Shown: positions 7,397 through 14,753, counted from the first letter of the stretch. The stretch: DNA of 19,144 nucleotides from an uncultured Porphyromonadaceae bacterium (GCA_900548875.1 URMA01000057.1:1-19144); one strand, 5' to 3'. A program made the numbers and translations. Notes: a model not told the origin generated them from the letters alone.

Positions 7397-8641
7397 CTAT
7401 CTGGGCATACAACCGTTTGCCAACAGGAATCTTTTCACGCGCTCGGCATGGTTGCCGCAAAGCAATACATGATGATTTCCCAACGGACTGTGAAGGAAAT
7501 ATCCGGTCGGTGCATTCAACCGTACCCTTACCTGCGTACGGCACATATTCACAAAATCCGTATTTTCCACCAGTTCGCCGGAGGCCACAAAATATTCGTC
7601 CAGCCTGTCGCCTCCGCATTTCATCACAGTCACCTCTCCCAAAGGCAAATATCCCTGAATACCGACACTTATCCCCGATTCAAAATGGTTGCGAAGCGTA
7701 AAGCGTTCCGTTTGCCGCACACCGATAGTGCAGTGTGCAAACACAATTTCATTCTTCTGCGAGTCAATCATTGAAGGGTTGGTCATAAACGAAGCCTGAC
7801 CGGTAACGGCTTTCGCCACACACATTGTAAACAACGTACGCAAATCGCCTTCACATCCTGCCACGATGCCCTCATCGTTGAGCAGTGCCAACGCCAGACA
7901 GCCGGTCGTAGCCGTTGCTCCAATCAAATCGAAACAGCTCAAAGTCAAGGCTTTCAGATTTTCTTCTTCCACTATCCTCCGCAACGCCAGATACATCCGT
8001 GCCGCTTTCAGCACATCGTCGTCGGTCGCTTCCTGTCGCGCGCAGGCATCGTTCAAAATCCGCTCGGCAATAGGACGGGCTTCGCTGTCAGCAGTCTGCT
8101 CAAAATATTCACACAACCGGGACAAAGGCACATCGACCATCTCCATACCCCAACGCGTTTTTGCCACAGCATAATCCACACCACTGGCAATTAACCATGA
8201 AGAAGGTTTTCCGACGACTCCGACACGCATAGCCGCCAATCGTCTCGATGCCTGAAAATCAGCACAAAGCGTTTCCAACCGTGCCACCATTTCCGCCAGC
8301 GGACCATGGACAATTTCCGACTGACGCCCCTGCGAACGCAACCAAGCAGAAATTTCGAGCGAGGCCGCCAATGAGTTTTGCAAACCGTCGGCAACAAGCA
8401 CTGCCTTCTGTGGCAAAACGCCTCCCATACGCGTCACCGCCTGTTCCACACCTCCGGTAGCCACAAACAGCACGCTGAAATCGTCAGCCGTCAGTTCTCC
8501 CATGTTATCAGGAGTCACCCAACGCACCTCAAACGCCCGTTTCAGTTCCGTAATAAAACTCGCATGCGCCTGCTCCACCACCGCACTGTCGTGCAGCACC
8601 GAAGCCAATGTAATCAAATGGATAGTCTTCATATTTTTCAT
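7397..8641 (-). CDS. L-fucose/L-arabinose isomerase-fold protein
   Basis: A 414-residue cytoplasmic protein. The overall plan and C-terminal segments fit the L-fucose isomerase-like family: an N-terminal Rossmann-like part, GVVGKPSSWLIASGVDYAVAKTRWGMEMVDVPL near 141-172, LTLSCFDLIGATATTGCLALALLNDEGIVAGCEGDLRTLFTM near 233-273, FAHCTIG (301-307), and PLGNHHVLLCGNHAERV (386-402). Glu264, Asp266, His303 and the His389/His390/His398 cluster are plausible metal or substrate ligands, by analogy with the Mn2+-dependent isomerases. It is shorter than classical FucI (about 590 residues), so the substrate is unknown. Two in-frame starts (8641 and 8632) are possible. No sugar-catabolic gene lies nearby. 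A 7-bp inverted repeat sits 16 nt upstream of the start. Confidence 0.7.
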   Translation of the reverse strand: MKNMKTIHLITLASVLHDSAVVEQAHASFITELKRAFEVRWVTPDNMGELTADDFSVLFVATGGVEQAVTRMGGVLPQKAVLVADGLQNSLAASLEISAWLRSQGRQSEIVHGPLAEMVARLETLCADFQASRRLAAMRVGVVGKPSSWLIASGVDYAVAKTRWGMEMVDVPLSRLCEYFEQTADSEARPIAERILNDACARQEATDDDVLKAARMYLALRRIVEEENLKALTLSCFDLIGATATTGCLALALLNDEGIVAGCEGDLRTLFTMCVAKAVTGQASFMTNPSMIDSQKNEIVFAHCTIGVRQTERFTLRNHFESGISVGIQGYLPLGEVTVMKCGGDRLDEYFVASGELVENTDFVNMCRTQVRVRLNAPTGYFLHSPLGNHHVLLCGNHAERVKRFLLANGCMPR

Positions 8642-8656
8642 GATTCAGAAAAGTTG

Positions 8657-8681
8657 CGCAATGTAAAAAGAAATCATTGCG
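8657..8681. promoter_or_regulatory. Inverted repeat CGCAATG-N11-CATTGCG upstream of the isomerase-like gene
   Basis: Two perfect 7-bp arms (8657-8663 and 8675-8681) lie 16-40 nt before the ATG at 8641. The position suits an operator or a leader hairpin. It is also downstream of the small membrane protein gene, but no convincing T tract follows, so a terminator role is less likely. Confidence 0.45.
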
Positions 8682-8732
8682 AGGTAAAAAATGAATTTTT
8701 CAGAATTTGCAGCCTTCAGTGAGGCAAGGTTT

Positions 8733-8933
8733 CTATTTCTCTTTTTCGTCGAGTTTGAACATGCGCCGCAAACGGGACATCTGCGTAACCACCACGGCAC
8801 CGCCTATATAACGGTAATAGGGATATAGCGGCGTATTGGGGTCCACCGTGTTGACGACAATAAGCTGCGTTACAGCCATAGCCACAACGATAAGAATCAC
8901 CAGAACAAGATAGTAGAGCAACTGTTTTTTCAT
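8733..8933 (-). CDS. Small membrane protein (66 aa), last gene of the sigma operon
   Basis: Starts at the ATG at 8933 (MKKQLLYYLVLVILIVVAMAV). Residues 5-27 form one strong membrane segment. A second, weaker hydrophobic stretch (YYRYIGGAVVV, about 39-49) is followed by a basic tail (SRLRRMFKLDEKEK), giving one or two membrane passes with the charged C terminus probably cytoplasmic. It starts 32 nt after the anti-sigma/beta-barrel gene on the same strand, so it is probably co-transcribed with the ECF sigma factor. No family is recognised. An upstream in-frame start at 9056 would overlap the preceding gene and adds a non-hydrophobic arginine-rich leader, so it is rejected. Confidence 0.7.
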   Translation of the reverse strand: MKKQLLYYLVLVILIVVAMAVTQLIVVNTVDPNTPLYPYYRYIGGAVVVTQMSRLRRMFKLDEKEK

Positions 8934-8965
8934 TCGTAAAAAATTTTGACCACAATTTCCGGAAA

Positions 8966-10260
8966 CTAATAGCTGTAACGGAAACCGAGTGAAAGCTGGA
9001 AATTCACGTTGCGGTCGGTTCTCACGTTTGCCAACTCGCCATTGTCGAAATAGCACGCGGCTGTCGGCTCAGCAAAGATACCATAATTTTTTGTAATATT
9101 GAACTGTACACCGGCACCGGCCATTACCGAAAACTGCCACGGATGGGCAGTCGGCATCGTTTCTTCGCTTGCTCCGAATTCTCCATTTTCGGCAAACAAC
9201 GTAGCCACCCGCTCACCGGCCACGCATTTCTCCACACTTCCGCCCGCCAAGGCATAGAGAGTCAGGTAGCGGGAATCGTAGAACGTATAGCTGGCACTGA
9301 CGGGAACACCTACATAATGGAGTTTCTGCTGTGTGGTATAGAAATGAGTGTCAGAGCCCGAACGCCATTCGGAATTCAGTTGCGTATAGCTGATTCCGGC
9401 ATTCAATGCCCAATGGTCATTGAATCGGTAGCGGAAGGCAGCCGTATATGTTACCGGGAAATCATATTTGACCGTTGTCTGCTGTTCCTGCTCAATGTTT
9501 TTCGAAAGCATGTTCATATAAGCATTCTGAAACTGCATCTTTTCGGCCGACTCATCTGCGGAAACCGACTGCACACCATAGTATGACTGCCGCATCAACG
9601 GAGAGAAGCCGTTGCGTGAAGATGACTGAGAAGCGAAATTATTGCAATAGGCCACCGAAAGATCCCAACCCTTCCCGGATTTTTTCGATTTAGTCGTGGC
9701 AGCTACAGAAGTAGCCTTGTCATCAAAACGCATATCCGGGTCCACAAGGCGCAAACGCTCCTTTCCGCCAGTTTCCGCCTGAGAAGCTGTAGCCACGGGT
9801 GTATTCTCCGCTTGTTCCGCCTGAGGTTCAACGGGCACCTCAACTGAATTTTCTATCGGCTGGCCGACAACCGCAACCGTTTTAGCATCCTCCGCCATAG
9901 CCAACTTTTCAGCATTACGCGACTTTACATGCTCCCGTATATCGTATGCCGACAGACTGACCGACTGGTCGGCAGGAGTTTCGGAAGCCGGTGAAACAGA
10001 GTTTGAATTGTCAGCCACGACCGACACAGGCGCAACGGCAGACATCGGCTTGTCGGCTGAAAGGAAACGGAATCCGACAAATCCCAGAAAGCAGCTGCGG
10101 CAGCCAATCCGACATAAAGATAACGGCGGAAACGTCCGGAGGTCTTTCCTTCGGGCAAGTCCTTCTCTATGCGCGCCCACAAATCGTCGCCGGCAGGCAC
10201 CTCATAATTCTGCAACTTGTGCTTGATCCGACTTGTCAGTTTGTCATTACTATCTCTCAT
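8966..10260 (-). pseudogene. Anti-sigma/outer-membrane beta-barrel fusion protein, interrupted by a one-base frameshift
   Basis: Two reading frames make one protein of about 431 residues. The first (ATG at 10260, 57 residues) gives a cytoplasmic anti-sigma-type N terminus (IKHKLQNYEVPAGDDLWARIEKDLPEG) and the start of a membrane segment (YLYVGLAAAAA). The second, from 10090, continues it (FLGFVGFRFLS), followed by a long Ala/Pro/Val/Glu-rich periplasmic linker and a barrel from about residue 230 (YTAAFRYRFNDHWALNAGISYTQL through NVNFQLSLGFRYSY) ending in an aromatic residue. The break lies at the TTT at 10090-10088, where one base seems missing. No slippery heptamer is present, so this is a real deletion or a sequencing error; without correction the first frame ends at 9925 after 111 residues. 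The start overlaps the sigma gene by 11 nt. Such sigma-adjacent fusions are common in Bacteroidales; the anti-sigma role is inference. Confidence 0.75.
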
Positions 10261-10798
10261 TGTCTTTTAAATATTCATTGATACGCTTTGCCAGCAGGCT
10301 CCTCGCACGAAAATACTGCGACGATGAAGAACGCTCATTGATTCCCAGCAACTGTGCGATTTCCTTATGACTTTTATCTTCAAACGCATAAAGGTTAAAT
10401 ACCGTCCTGTAGCCGTCGGGCAATTCCTGAATGAAGCGCATCAGCACCTCTTCGGGAATCAAATCCACCTTATCGGCATCGACAATATCATCCTGCAGAG
10501 TGTCAATCGAAACCATCTCGTCGGAAATCTTAGCTTTCCGCAAATGTTCCAATGACGTATTGACCATTATGCGTGACAACCACGCCAACAAAGAGCCCTT
10601 ACCGCGATAGGAGAATTTGTCAAATGAACCGAAAACCTGAATAAACACATCGTGCAGCACGTCTTCGGCTGTCTCGCGGTCGCCCAAATAGCGAAGTCCA
10701 ATGGCGAGGAGCTTTCCCGCATACTGATTATAAAGCTCTTTACGTGACCTGTTGTCGCCACGCAAGCATCCTCTATATATCTCCTCTTCCTGTTCCAT
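10250..10798 (-). CDS. ECF-type RNA polymerase sigma factor
   Basis: A 182-residue sigma-70 family protein of the extracytoplasmic-function group. Region 2 spans about 20-88 (ELYNQYAGKLLAIGLRYLGD, AEDVLHDVFIQVF, and the region 2.4 segment LLAWLSRIMVNTSLEHLRK). A short acidic linker follows, then region 4 at about 115-170 (LPDGYRTVFNLYAFEDKSHKEIAQLLGI, a helix-turn-helix, then SQYFRARSLLAKRI). The ATG at 10798 is chosen because it gives the standard N terminus; a start at 10870 would add 24 residues unlike the family and lie inside the inverted repeat at the promoter. The stop overlaps the start of the anti-sigma/barrel gene by 11 nt, which suggests coupled translation. It probably controls its own operon and an envelope function; the target is not visible. 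Confidence 0.93.
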   Translation of the reverse strand: MEQEEEIYRGCLRGDNRSRKELYNQYAGKLLAIGLRYLGDRETAEDVLHDVFIQVFGSFDKFSYRGKGSLLAWLSRIMVNTSLEHLRKAKISDEMVSIDTLQDDIVDADKVDLIPEEVLMRFIQELPDGYRTVFNLYAFEDKSHKEIAQLLGINERSSSSQYFRARSLLAKRINEYLKDNER

Positions 10799-10834
10799 TT
10801 TCACTTCACTATAATTAAAATGCAAATTAGCACA

Positions 10835-10892
10835 AAATACTGCACACAAAAAAATTTTTTTATCATCCATGCAGTATTTGATGAAAACTGCA
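10835..10892. promoter_or_regulatory. Inverted repeat with a third half-site between the sigma and NigD genes
   Basis: AAATACTGCA (10835-10844) and TGCAGTATTT (10870-10879) are perfect 10-bp inverted arms with a 25-nt A/T-rich spacer. A third half-site ACTGCA (10887-10892) pairs with TGCAGT at 10870-10875. All lie in the 128-bp gap between divergent genes, upstream of both start codons. An operator or a leader hairpin are the likely roles. Confidence 0.5.
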
Positions 10893-10926
10893 ATTTAGAA
10901 AATAGAAACCGATAAAAATTTAGCAT

Positions 10927-11667
10927 ATGAACAGAACATTCTTAAACAACCTGTTATGTATGATAGCAGTCATGCTCGTGTTCTCTTCCTGCGACAAAAA
11001 CGAAGAGTACCCGACCAGCTATTCTACACTTGGTGACATTGAAAATGCCAACGGCAGTGAATATTTTGTCAATTCCGACAAGGGTAACAAATTACTCATC
11101 AGCAACTATTCCAGTCTCAAGCAATTAGGAATAGAAGAAGGTGACCGCATCTTTGCCGAATTCTTCATGAATGCGACGCCGAATGAAGCATACGACGAAG
11201 TGATTGATGTGTATTACGTCTACAAAGTGCTCGTTAAGGACCCGGTAGCATTGACTACTGAAAACTCTGAGGAAGTGGCCGACGACAAAATTGACATCTA
11301 CAACATGACCTGCACCGACAAATACCTGAATCTTTGGTATACATTCTTTGTAGGTGGCAGCGAAACTCATATATTGAATCTTGTGACAGTCGACGAGCCG
11401 AAAAAGGACGAAGAAGGATATGTTTACGTAGAATTCCGCCACAACTCAAAAGACGATCCAAGCCTGCATCCGTACAATGGTATCGTGTCGTTCAAGCTTG
11501 ACAAGCTGAAAGCCGACAACCCTGATGCTAAAGGTTTGATTGTCAGAGTACGCACATTCGACAACGGCGAACGCTTCTACAAGATTGGCTTTGACGGCAA
11601 AACTGAAGTACAGGAAGTTGCTGCCGCAAAAGCAAAACTTTCAGAAGTTTTCGACTTGGCTGAATAA
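10927..11667 (+). CDS. NigD-like lipoprotein
   Basis: A 246-residue lipoprotein. The signal peptide ends in the lipobox LVFSSC, so the mature protein starts at Cys22, followed by DKNEEYP with charged residues, suggesting surface or outer-membrane retention. The body resembles the NigD family of Bacteroidales: an N-terminal OB-like part (YSTLGDIENANGSEYFVNSDKGNKLLISN, GDRIFAEFF) and a C-terminal beta domain (DKYLNLWYTFFVGGSETHILNLV, YVYVEFRHNSKDD, YNGIVSFKLD, GLIVRVRTF). NigD was named for a bacteriocin-associated gene, but most homologues have no known function. It is transcribed divergently from the ECF sigma gene and is followed by a strong terminator, so it is monocistronic; it could be a target of that sigma factor (inference). 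Confidence 0.82.
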   Translation: MNRTFLNNLLCMIAVMLVFSSCDKNEEYPTSYSTLGDIENANGSEYFVNSDKGNKLLISNYSSLKQLGIEEGDRIFAEFFMNATPNEAYDEVIDVYYVYKVLVKDPVALTTENSEEVADDKIDIYNMTCTDKYLNLWYTFFVGGSETHILNLVTVDEPKKDEEGYVYVEFRHNSKDDPSLHPYNGIVSFKLDKLKADNPDAKGLIVRVRTFDNGERFYKIGFDGKTEVQEVAAAKAKLSEVFDLAE

Positions 11668-11727
11668 CGAAAAAAAACAAAAGAACGATATTAATAGTAG
11701 CTTTACTTAAATTCTGTAAATGGAAGC

Positions 11728-11766
11728 AGACGTCGTGCTTGAGGTAAGTACGACGTCTTTTTTTGT
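11728..11766 (+). terminator. Rho-independent terminator of the NigD-like gene
   Basis: A perfect 9-bp stem AGACGTCGT (11728-11736)/ACGACGTCT (11750-11758) is followed by a run of seven to eight T. On the minus strand no T run follows, so it works only for the plus-strand gene. Confidence 0.9.
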
Positions 11767-11780
11767 GTTCTGACAAGAGG

Positions 11781-12272
11781 TTATCTCGTGACAATATACC
11801 CCATCCCGGAAGCAAAGACCCGCAGCTGAAGCATTCCGTAGCGGCGTTCAAGCGCCGGGCCCGAAACAGGAGCTCCCGCCGCATCAAACACGTTGAACCG
11901 CGAACCGCACTTGCTGCATACGGCTTCCAGATTGTCGCTGTCGATCGACACCACGGCATCCTTGCTCACCTCATACGGGCAGGCCGCATCGTAGGCCATA
12001 GGCCCGTTAAGTCCTTCGAGGAGCAGTACGCCCCCATAACCGGTATAGGTGGAAACCGTAAAATTGAAATTCGCCGGCACACGTTTATCCCGGTTGAAGT
12101 AGCGATACTGTCCGTAGCCGCTAACTCCGTACGTGGTCCACAAGCCGGCATTGCCAAGGTCAATATTTACAGGCATGGCAGGAATACGGTCGTTGTCAAC
12201 CGTCTCGCAAGCCGAAAAACAGCCCAACAGACAGACAGCCAGCAAATTTGTCACCAATGTTTTCAGCTTCAT
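11781..12272 (-). CDS. Lipoprotein with a degenerate Rieske-like domain
   Basis: A 163-residue lipoprotein from the ATG at 12272 (an ATG at 12284 would add four residues). The signal peptide ends in the lipobox FSAC, with the lipidated Cys at 22. The C-terminal half resembles a Rieske fold: AACPYEV (box I position, Cys98) and VCSKCGSRFNVFDAAGAPVSGPALERR (box II position, Cys119 and Cys122), with the typical GSRF...GP pattern after box II. In canonical Rieske proteins the boxes read CxH and CxxH; here the histidines are replaced by Tyr100 and Cys122, so a normal 2Fe-2S cluster is unlikely without other ligands. A zinc or structural role for the three cysteines is possible. It lies 65 nt after the aldo/keto reductase gene on the same strand but behind a terminator. 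Function unknown. Confidence 0.72.
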   Translation of the reverse strand: MKLKTLVTNLLAVCLLGCFSACETVDNDRIPAMPVNIDLGNAGLWTTYGVSGYGQYRYFNRDKRVPANFNFTVSTYTGYGGVLLLEGLNGPMAYDAACPYEVSKDAVVSIDSDNLEAVCSKCGSRFNVFDAAGAPVSGPALERRYGMLQLRVFASGMGYIVTR

Positions 12273-12288
12273 ATTCAATAGCAATTAG

Positions 12289-12325
12289 AAAAAAGGCAGA
12301 CAGCCGCAAACAGCAACTGTCCGCC
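12289..12325 (-). terminator. Terminator between the aldo/keto reductase and the Rieske-like lipoprotein gene
   Basis: On the minus strand GGCGGACAG (12325-12317) pairs with CTGTCTGCC (12303-12295), with one G-U pair, and is followed by six T (12294-12289). The lipoprotein ATG is only 16 nt beyond the T run, leaving no room for a promoter. Confidence 0.85.
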
Positions 12326-12337
12326 CTATAGCAGAAA

Positions 12338-13348
12338 TTATTTCAATATTTCATCAATCATGCGGCGCTCTTCGCCGGAAAAGCTCGTATTTTTCAGCGC
12401 ACCGAGATTGTCCTTCAGCTGTTCCATCGTACGCGGCCCGATAATGACCGAAGTGGTAGCCTCGTTGGAAAGAATCCATGCCACTGCCATCTGAGCAAGC
12501 GTCTGACCGCGTTGCAACGCCAAATCGTTGAGACGCGCCACCTTTTCCAATACTTCCGGACGGATGTCGTTCGTCGTAAGATAATGTCCCTTACCGATAC
12601 GCGAATCGGCTGGAATACCGTTCAGATACTTGTTGGTGAGAATACCCTGCGCCACCGGACAGAATGCCGTAAAGCCTATACCCGACGCCACAAGCGTCTT
12701 CAGCATGTTCTGCTCTACATCGCGGAACATCATATTGTATTTTCCCTGATAAATCAGGCAATGCACATTGTTGTCCTGCAAATATTTCGTTGCATACAGC
12801 AACTTGTCCACCGGATAGTTCGACAATCCGACGTACAGCGCCTTGCCCTGACGGACAATGTCGACAAGCGCCTGCATCGTTTCGTCGAGCGGGGTGTGTT
12901 CGTCGTAGCGGTGGGAATAGAAAATGTCGACATAGTCGAGGTTCATGCGGCGCAACGAATCGTCGAGGCTCGCCATCAGCATCTTGCGCGACGAACCGAA
13001 ACCGTAAGGGCCCTCCCACATATTGTAGCCGGCCTTGGTAGTCACGATTATTTCGTTGCGATACGGACGAAGGTTGTCCTTGTACACACGTCCGAAAGTC
13101 TGTTCAGCTGTGCCAAAAGGAGGTCCGTAATTGTTGGCAAGGTCAAAACAAGTGATGCCCTGGTCGAAGGCATACAAAATCTTCTCGCGGGACTCTTCCA
13201 ACGGATTGACTCCGCCGAAATTCCACCAGAAGCCCAGCGACAGCGCAGGCAACTTTATGCCGGAATTACCGCATTTGCGGTATTCCATACGGCCGTCGTA
13301 GCGATTGCTGTCAGCTTTATAGTCAAGAGAAAAAGGGACTGCTGCCAT
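12338..13348 (-). CDS. Aldo/keto reductase, YghZ-like (L-glyceraldehyde 3-phosphate reductase subgroup)
   Basis: A 336-residue cytoplasmic NADPH-dependent reductase of aldehydes, with a TIM-barrel fold. The catalytic tetrad is complete: Asp69 and Tyr74 (CFDLANNYG), Lys105 (VTTKAGY) and His146 (FYSHRYDE). The N terminus MEYRKCGNSGIKLPALSLGFWWNFGG and the NNYGPPFGTAEQTFG segment are typical of the YghZ/potassium-channel-beta-like subgroup (AKR14). The C-terminal phosphate-binding segment SVIIGPRTMEQLKDNLGAL recognises the NADPH 2'-phosphate. Residues 1-20 form the usual short N-terminal extension, so the first ATG is accepted. It starts 4 nt after the argH stop codon and must be co-transcribed with it; no metabolic link to arginine synthesis is obvious. 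The physiological substrate is not known; a detoxifying role is inference. Confidence 0.92.
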   Translation of the reverse strand: MAAVPFSLDYKADSNRYDGRMEYRKCGNSGIKLPALSLGFWWNFGGVNPLEESREKILYAFDQGITCFDLANNYGPPFGTAEQTFGRVYKDNLRPYRNEIIVTTKAGYNMWEGPYGFGSSRKMLMASLDDSLRRMNLDYVDIFYSHRYDEHTPLDETMQALVDIVRQGKALYVGLSNYPVDKLLYATKYLQDNNVHCLIYQGKYNMMFRDVEQNMLKTLVASGIGFTAFCPVAQGILTNKYLNGIPADSRIGKGHYLTTNDIRPEVLEKVARLNDLALQRGQTLAQMAVAWILSNEATTSVIIGPRTMEQLKDNLGALKNTSFSGEERRMIDEILK

Positions 13349-13352
13349 AAGT

Positions 13353-14699
13353 TTATTTTTGAATGGTTAATAGTTGGTCGATAGCTTTATGATAGTCCTG
13401 GAAGTGGAAACTGTCCATAGCCTGACGGAAAAGCTCTTCAATGCGGTCATTGCACAGGTTACCGATGGAACCGGCGTGTGTATGGTGCACCTCTTTCACC
13501 GGCTCAAACTTGCCGGCCTCAATGTCGAGCCCCACTTTCTTATAGGCATCACGGAACGGCATTCCTTCGCGCGTAAGACGGTTGACCTCCTCCACGGAAA
13601 ACATGAACTTGTAGCGCTCGTCATCAATAATGTTTTTGTTCACCTTTATTTCACGCAACATGGCATTGACCATGGAAAGGATTGACTTCAATTCGTCGAA
13701 CGACGGCAGGAAAGCCTCCTTAATCAACTGCATGTCGCGGAAATATCCGGAAGGAAGATTATTGAGAATCAACGTAATCTGATACGGAAGCGACTGCAAG
13801 CGGTTGCATTTCGCACGCGTCAGTTCGAACACGTCGGGATTTTTCTTATGCGGCATGATAGAAGATCCCGTCGTATATTCATCGGGAAGCTTAATGAAGC
13901 CGAAGTTCTGCGAATTGAACAGACAGGCATCAAACGCCAGCCGCGACACGGTCGAAGCGATTCCCGCCAAAGCATTTGCCACGGTACGTTCCGTTTTTCC
14001 ACGGCCCATTTGAGCGTACACTACATTATTGTCCATGGATTCAAATCCCAGCAGGCGGGTTGTCATTTCACGGTCAAGCGGGAACGACGAACCGTAGCCG
14101 GCAGCAGAGCCCAGCGGGTTACGGTTTGTCACACGGTAAGCAGCCTGAAGCACTGTCAGGTCATCGACAAGACTTTCAGCATACGCCCCGAACCACAGGC
14201 CGAACGATGAAGGCATCGCCACCTGCAAATGAGTATATCCGGGCATCAGCACATCTTTATAGCGGTTGCTTTGGGCAATCAGCGTATGGAACAAAGTTTC
14301 CGTATGGCGTGCCACAGCCTCAATTTCTGAGCGCATGAACAGTTTTAAGTCGACCATCACCTGGTCGTTGCGCGAACGCCCGGAATGGATTTTCTTACCC
14401 ATATCGCCCAAACGGCGTGTGAGCAACAATTCCACCTGCGAATGCACGTCCTCAACACCCTCTTCAATGACAAACATGCCGCTTTCCGCCTCATGATAGA
14501 TATTGACAAGTTCGCTCGACAATGTTTTCAACTCATCGGCTTTAAGCAAACCGATACTTTCCAGCATCGTTATGTGTGCCAACGAACCCAACACGTCATA
14601 AGGCGCAAGGTAAAGATCCATTTCGCGGTCGAGCCCTACGGTATAGGTCTCGACATTGTGATCAACTTCCACTGATTTTTCCCAAAGTTTTGATGCCAT
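13353..14699 (-). CDS. argH: Argininosuccinate lyase
   Basis: Catalyses the last step of arginine synthesis, cleaving argininosuccinate to arginine and fumarate; a cytoplasmic homotetramer of the fumarase/aspartase superfamily. The 448 residues match the family (about 450-470). All three conserved regions are present: HSGRSRNDQ (105-113), GYTHLQ (154-159, His157 as the likely general acid) and the superfamily signature GSSIMPHKKNP (278-288), whose second serine is the usual catalytic base. The ATG at 14699 gives the normal N terminus (MASKLWEKS). No other arginine gene lies in the window; it is paired only with the aldo/keto reductase 4 nt downstream. Its promoter region holds the 84-bp tandem repeats, with TATATTTG 24 nt before the start. 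Confidence 0.96.
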   Translation of the reverse strand: MASKLWEKSVEVDHNVETYTVGLDREMDLYLAPYDVLGSLAHITMLESIGLLKADELKTLSSELVNIYHEAESGMFVIEEGVEDVHSQVELLLTRRLGDMGKKIHSGRSRNDQVMVDLKLFMRSEIEAVARHTETLFHTLIAQSNRYKDVLMPGYTHLQVAMPSSFGLWFGAYAESLVDDLTVLQAAYRVTNRNPLGSAAGYGSSFPLDREMTTRLLGFESMDNNVVYAQMGRGKTERTVANALAGIASTVSRLAFDACLFNSQNFGFIKLPDEYTTGSSIMPHKKNPDVFELTRAKCNRLQSLPYQITLILNNLPSGYFRDMQLIKEAFLPSFDELKSILSMVNAMLREIKVNKNIIDDERYKFMFSVEEVNRLTREGMPFRDAYKKVGLDIEAGKFEPVKEVHHTHAGSIGNLCNDRIEELFRQAMDSFHFQDYHKAIDQLLTIQK

Positions 14700-14722
14700 A
14701 ATATATTCTTTAGTTTCTTGAA

Positions 14723-14753
14723 CAAATATAAGTAAAGGTGAGCGGAGAATAAA
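14723..14753 (-). promoter_or_regulatory. Putative argH promoter
   Basis: TATATTTG on the minus strand (14730-14723) is an exact TAnnTTTG match. TTTA (14753-14750), 19 nt upstream, is one mismatch from TTTG. The start site would be only about 17 nt before the argH ATG, giving a very short leader. The -7 box is the left edge of the tandem repeat. Confidence 0.5.

Noticed and set aside
8716..8955. 79-codon frame overlapping the small membrane protein
   Set aside because: It reads cysteine- and arginine-rich nonsense, whereas the other frame gives a clean membrane helix with a lysine-rich start.
10085..10095. Programmed -1 ribosomal frameshifting at the anti-sigma/barrel junction
   Set aside because: The local sequence GCT GCT TTC TGG does not allow tRNA re-pairing in the -1 frame, and no downstream stem is evident.
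10799..10870. 24-residue N-terminal extension of the ECF sigma factor
   Set aside because: The extra residues are unlike the family and lie in the A/T-rich promoter region with the inverted repeat. ATG 10798 gives a standard sigma factor.
12512..13384. 290-codon open frame on the plus strand across the aldo/keto reductase
   Set aside because: The opposite strand has a complete catalytic tetrad and normal length; this frame is a shadow.
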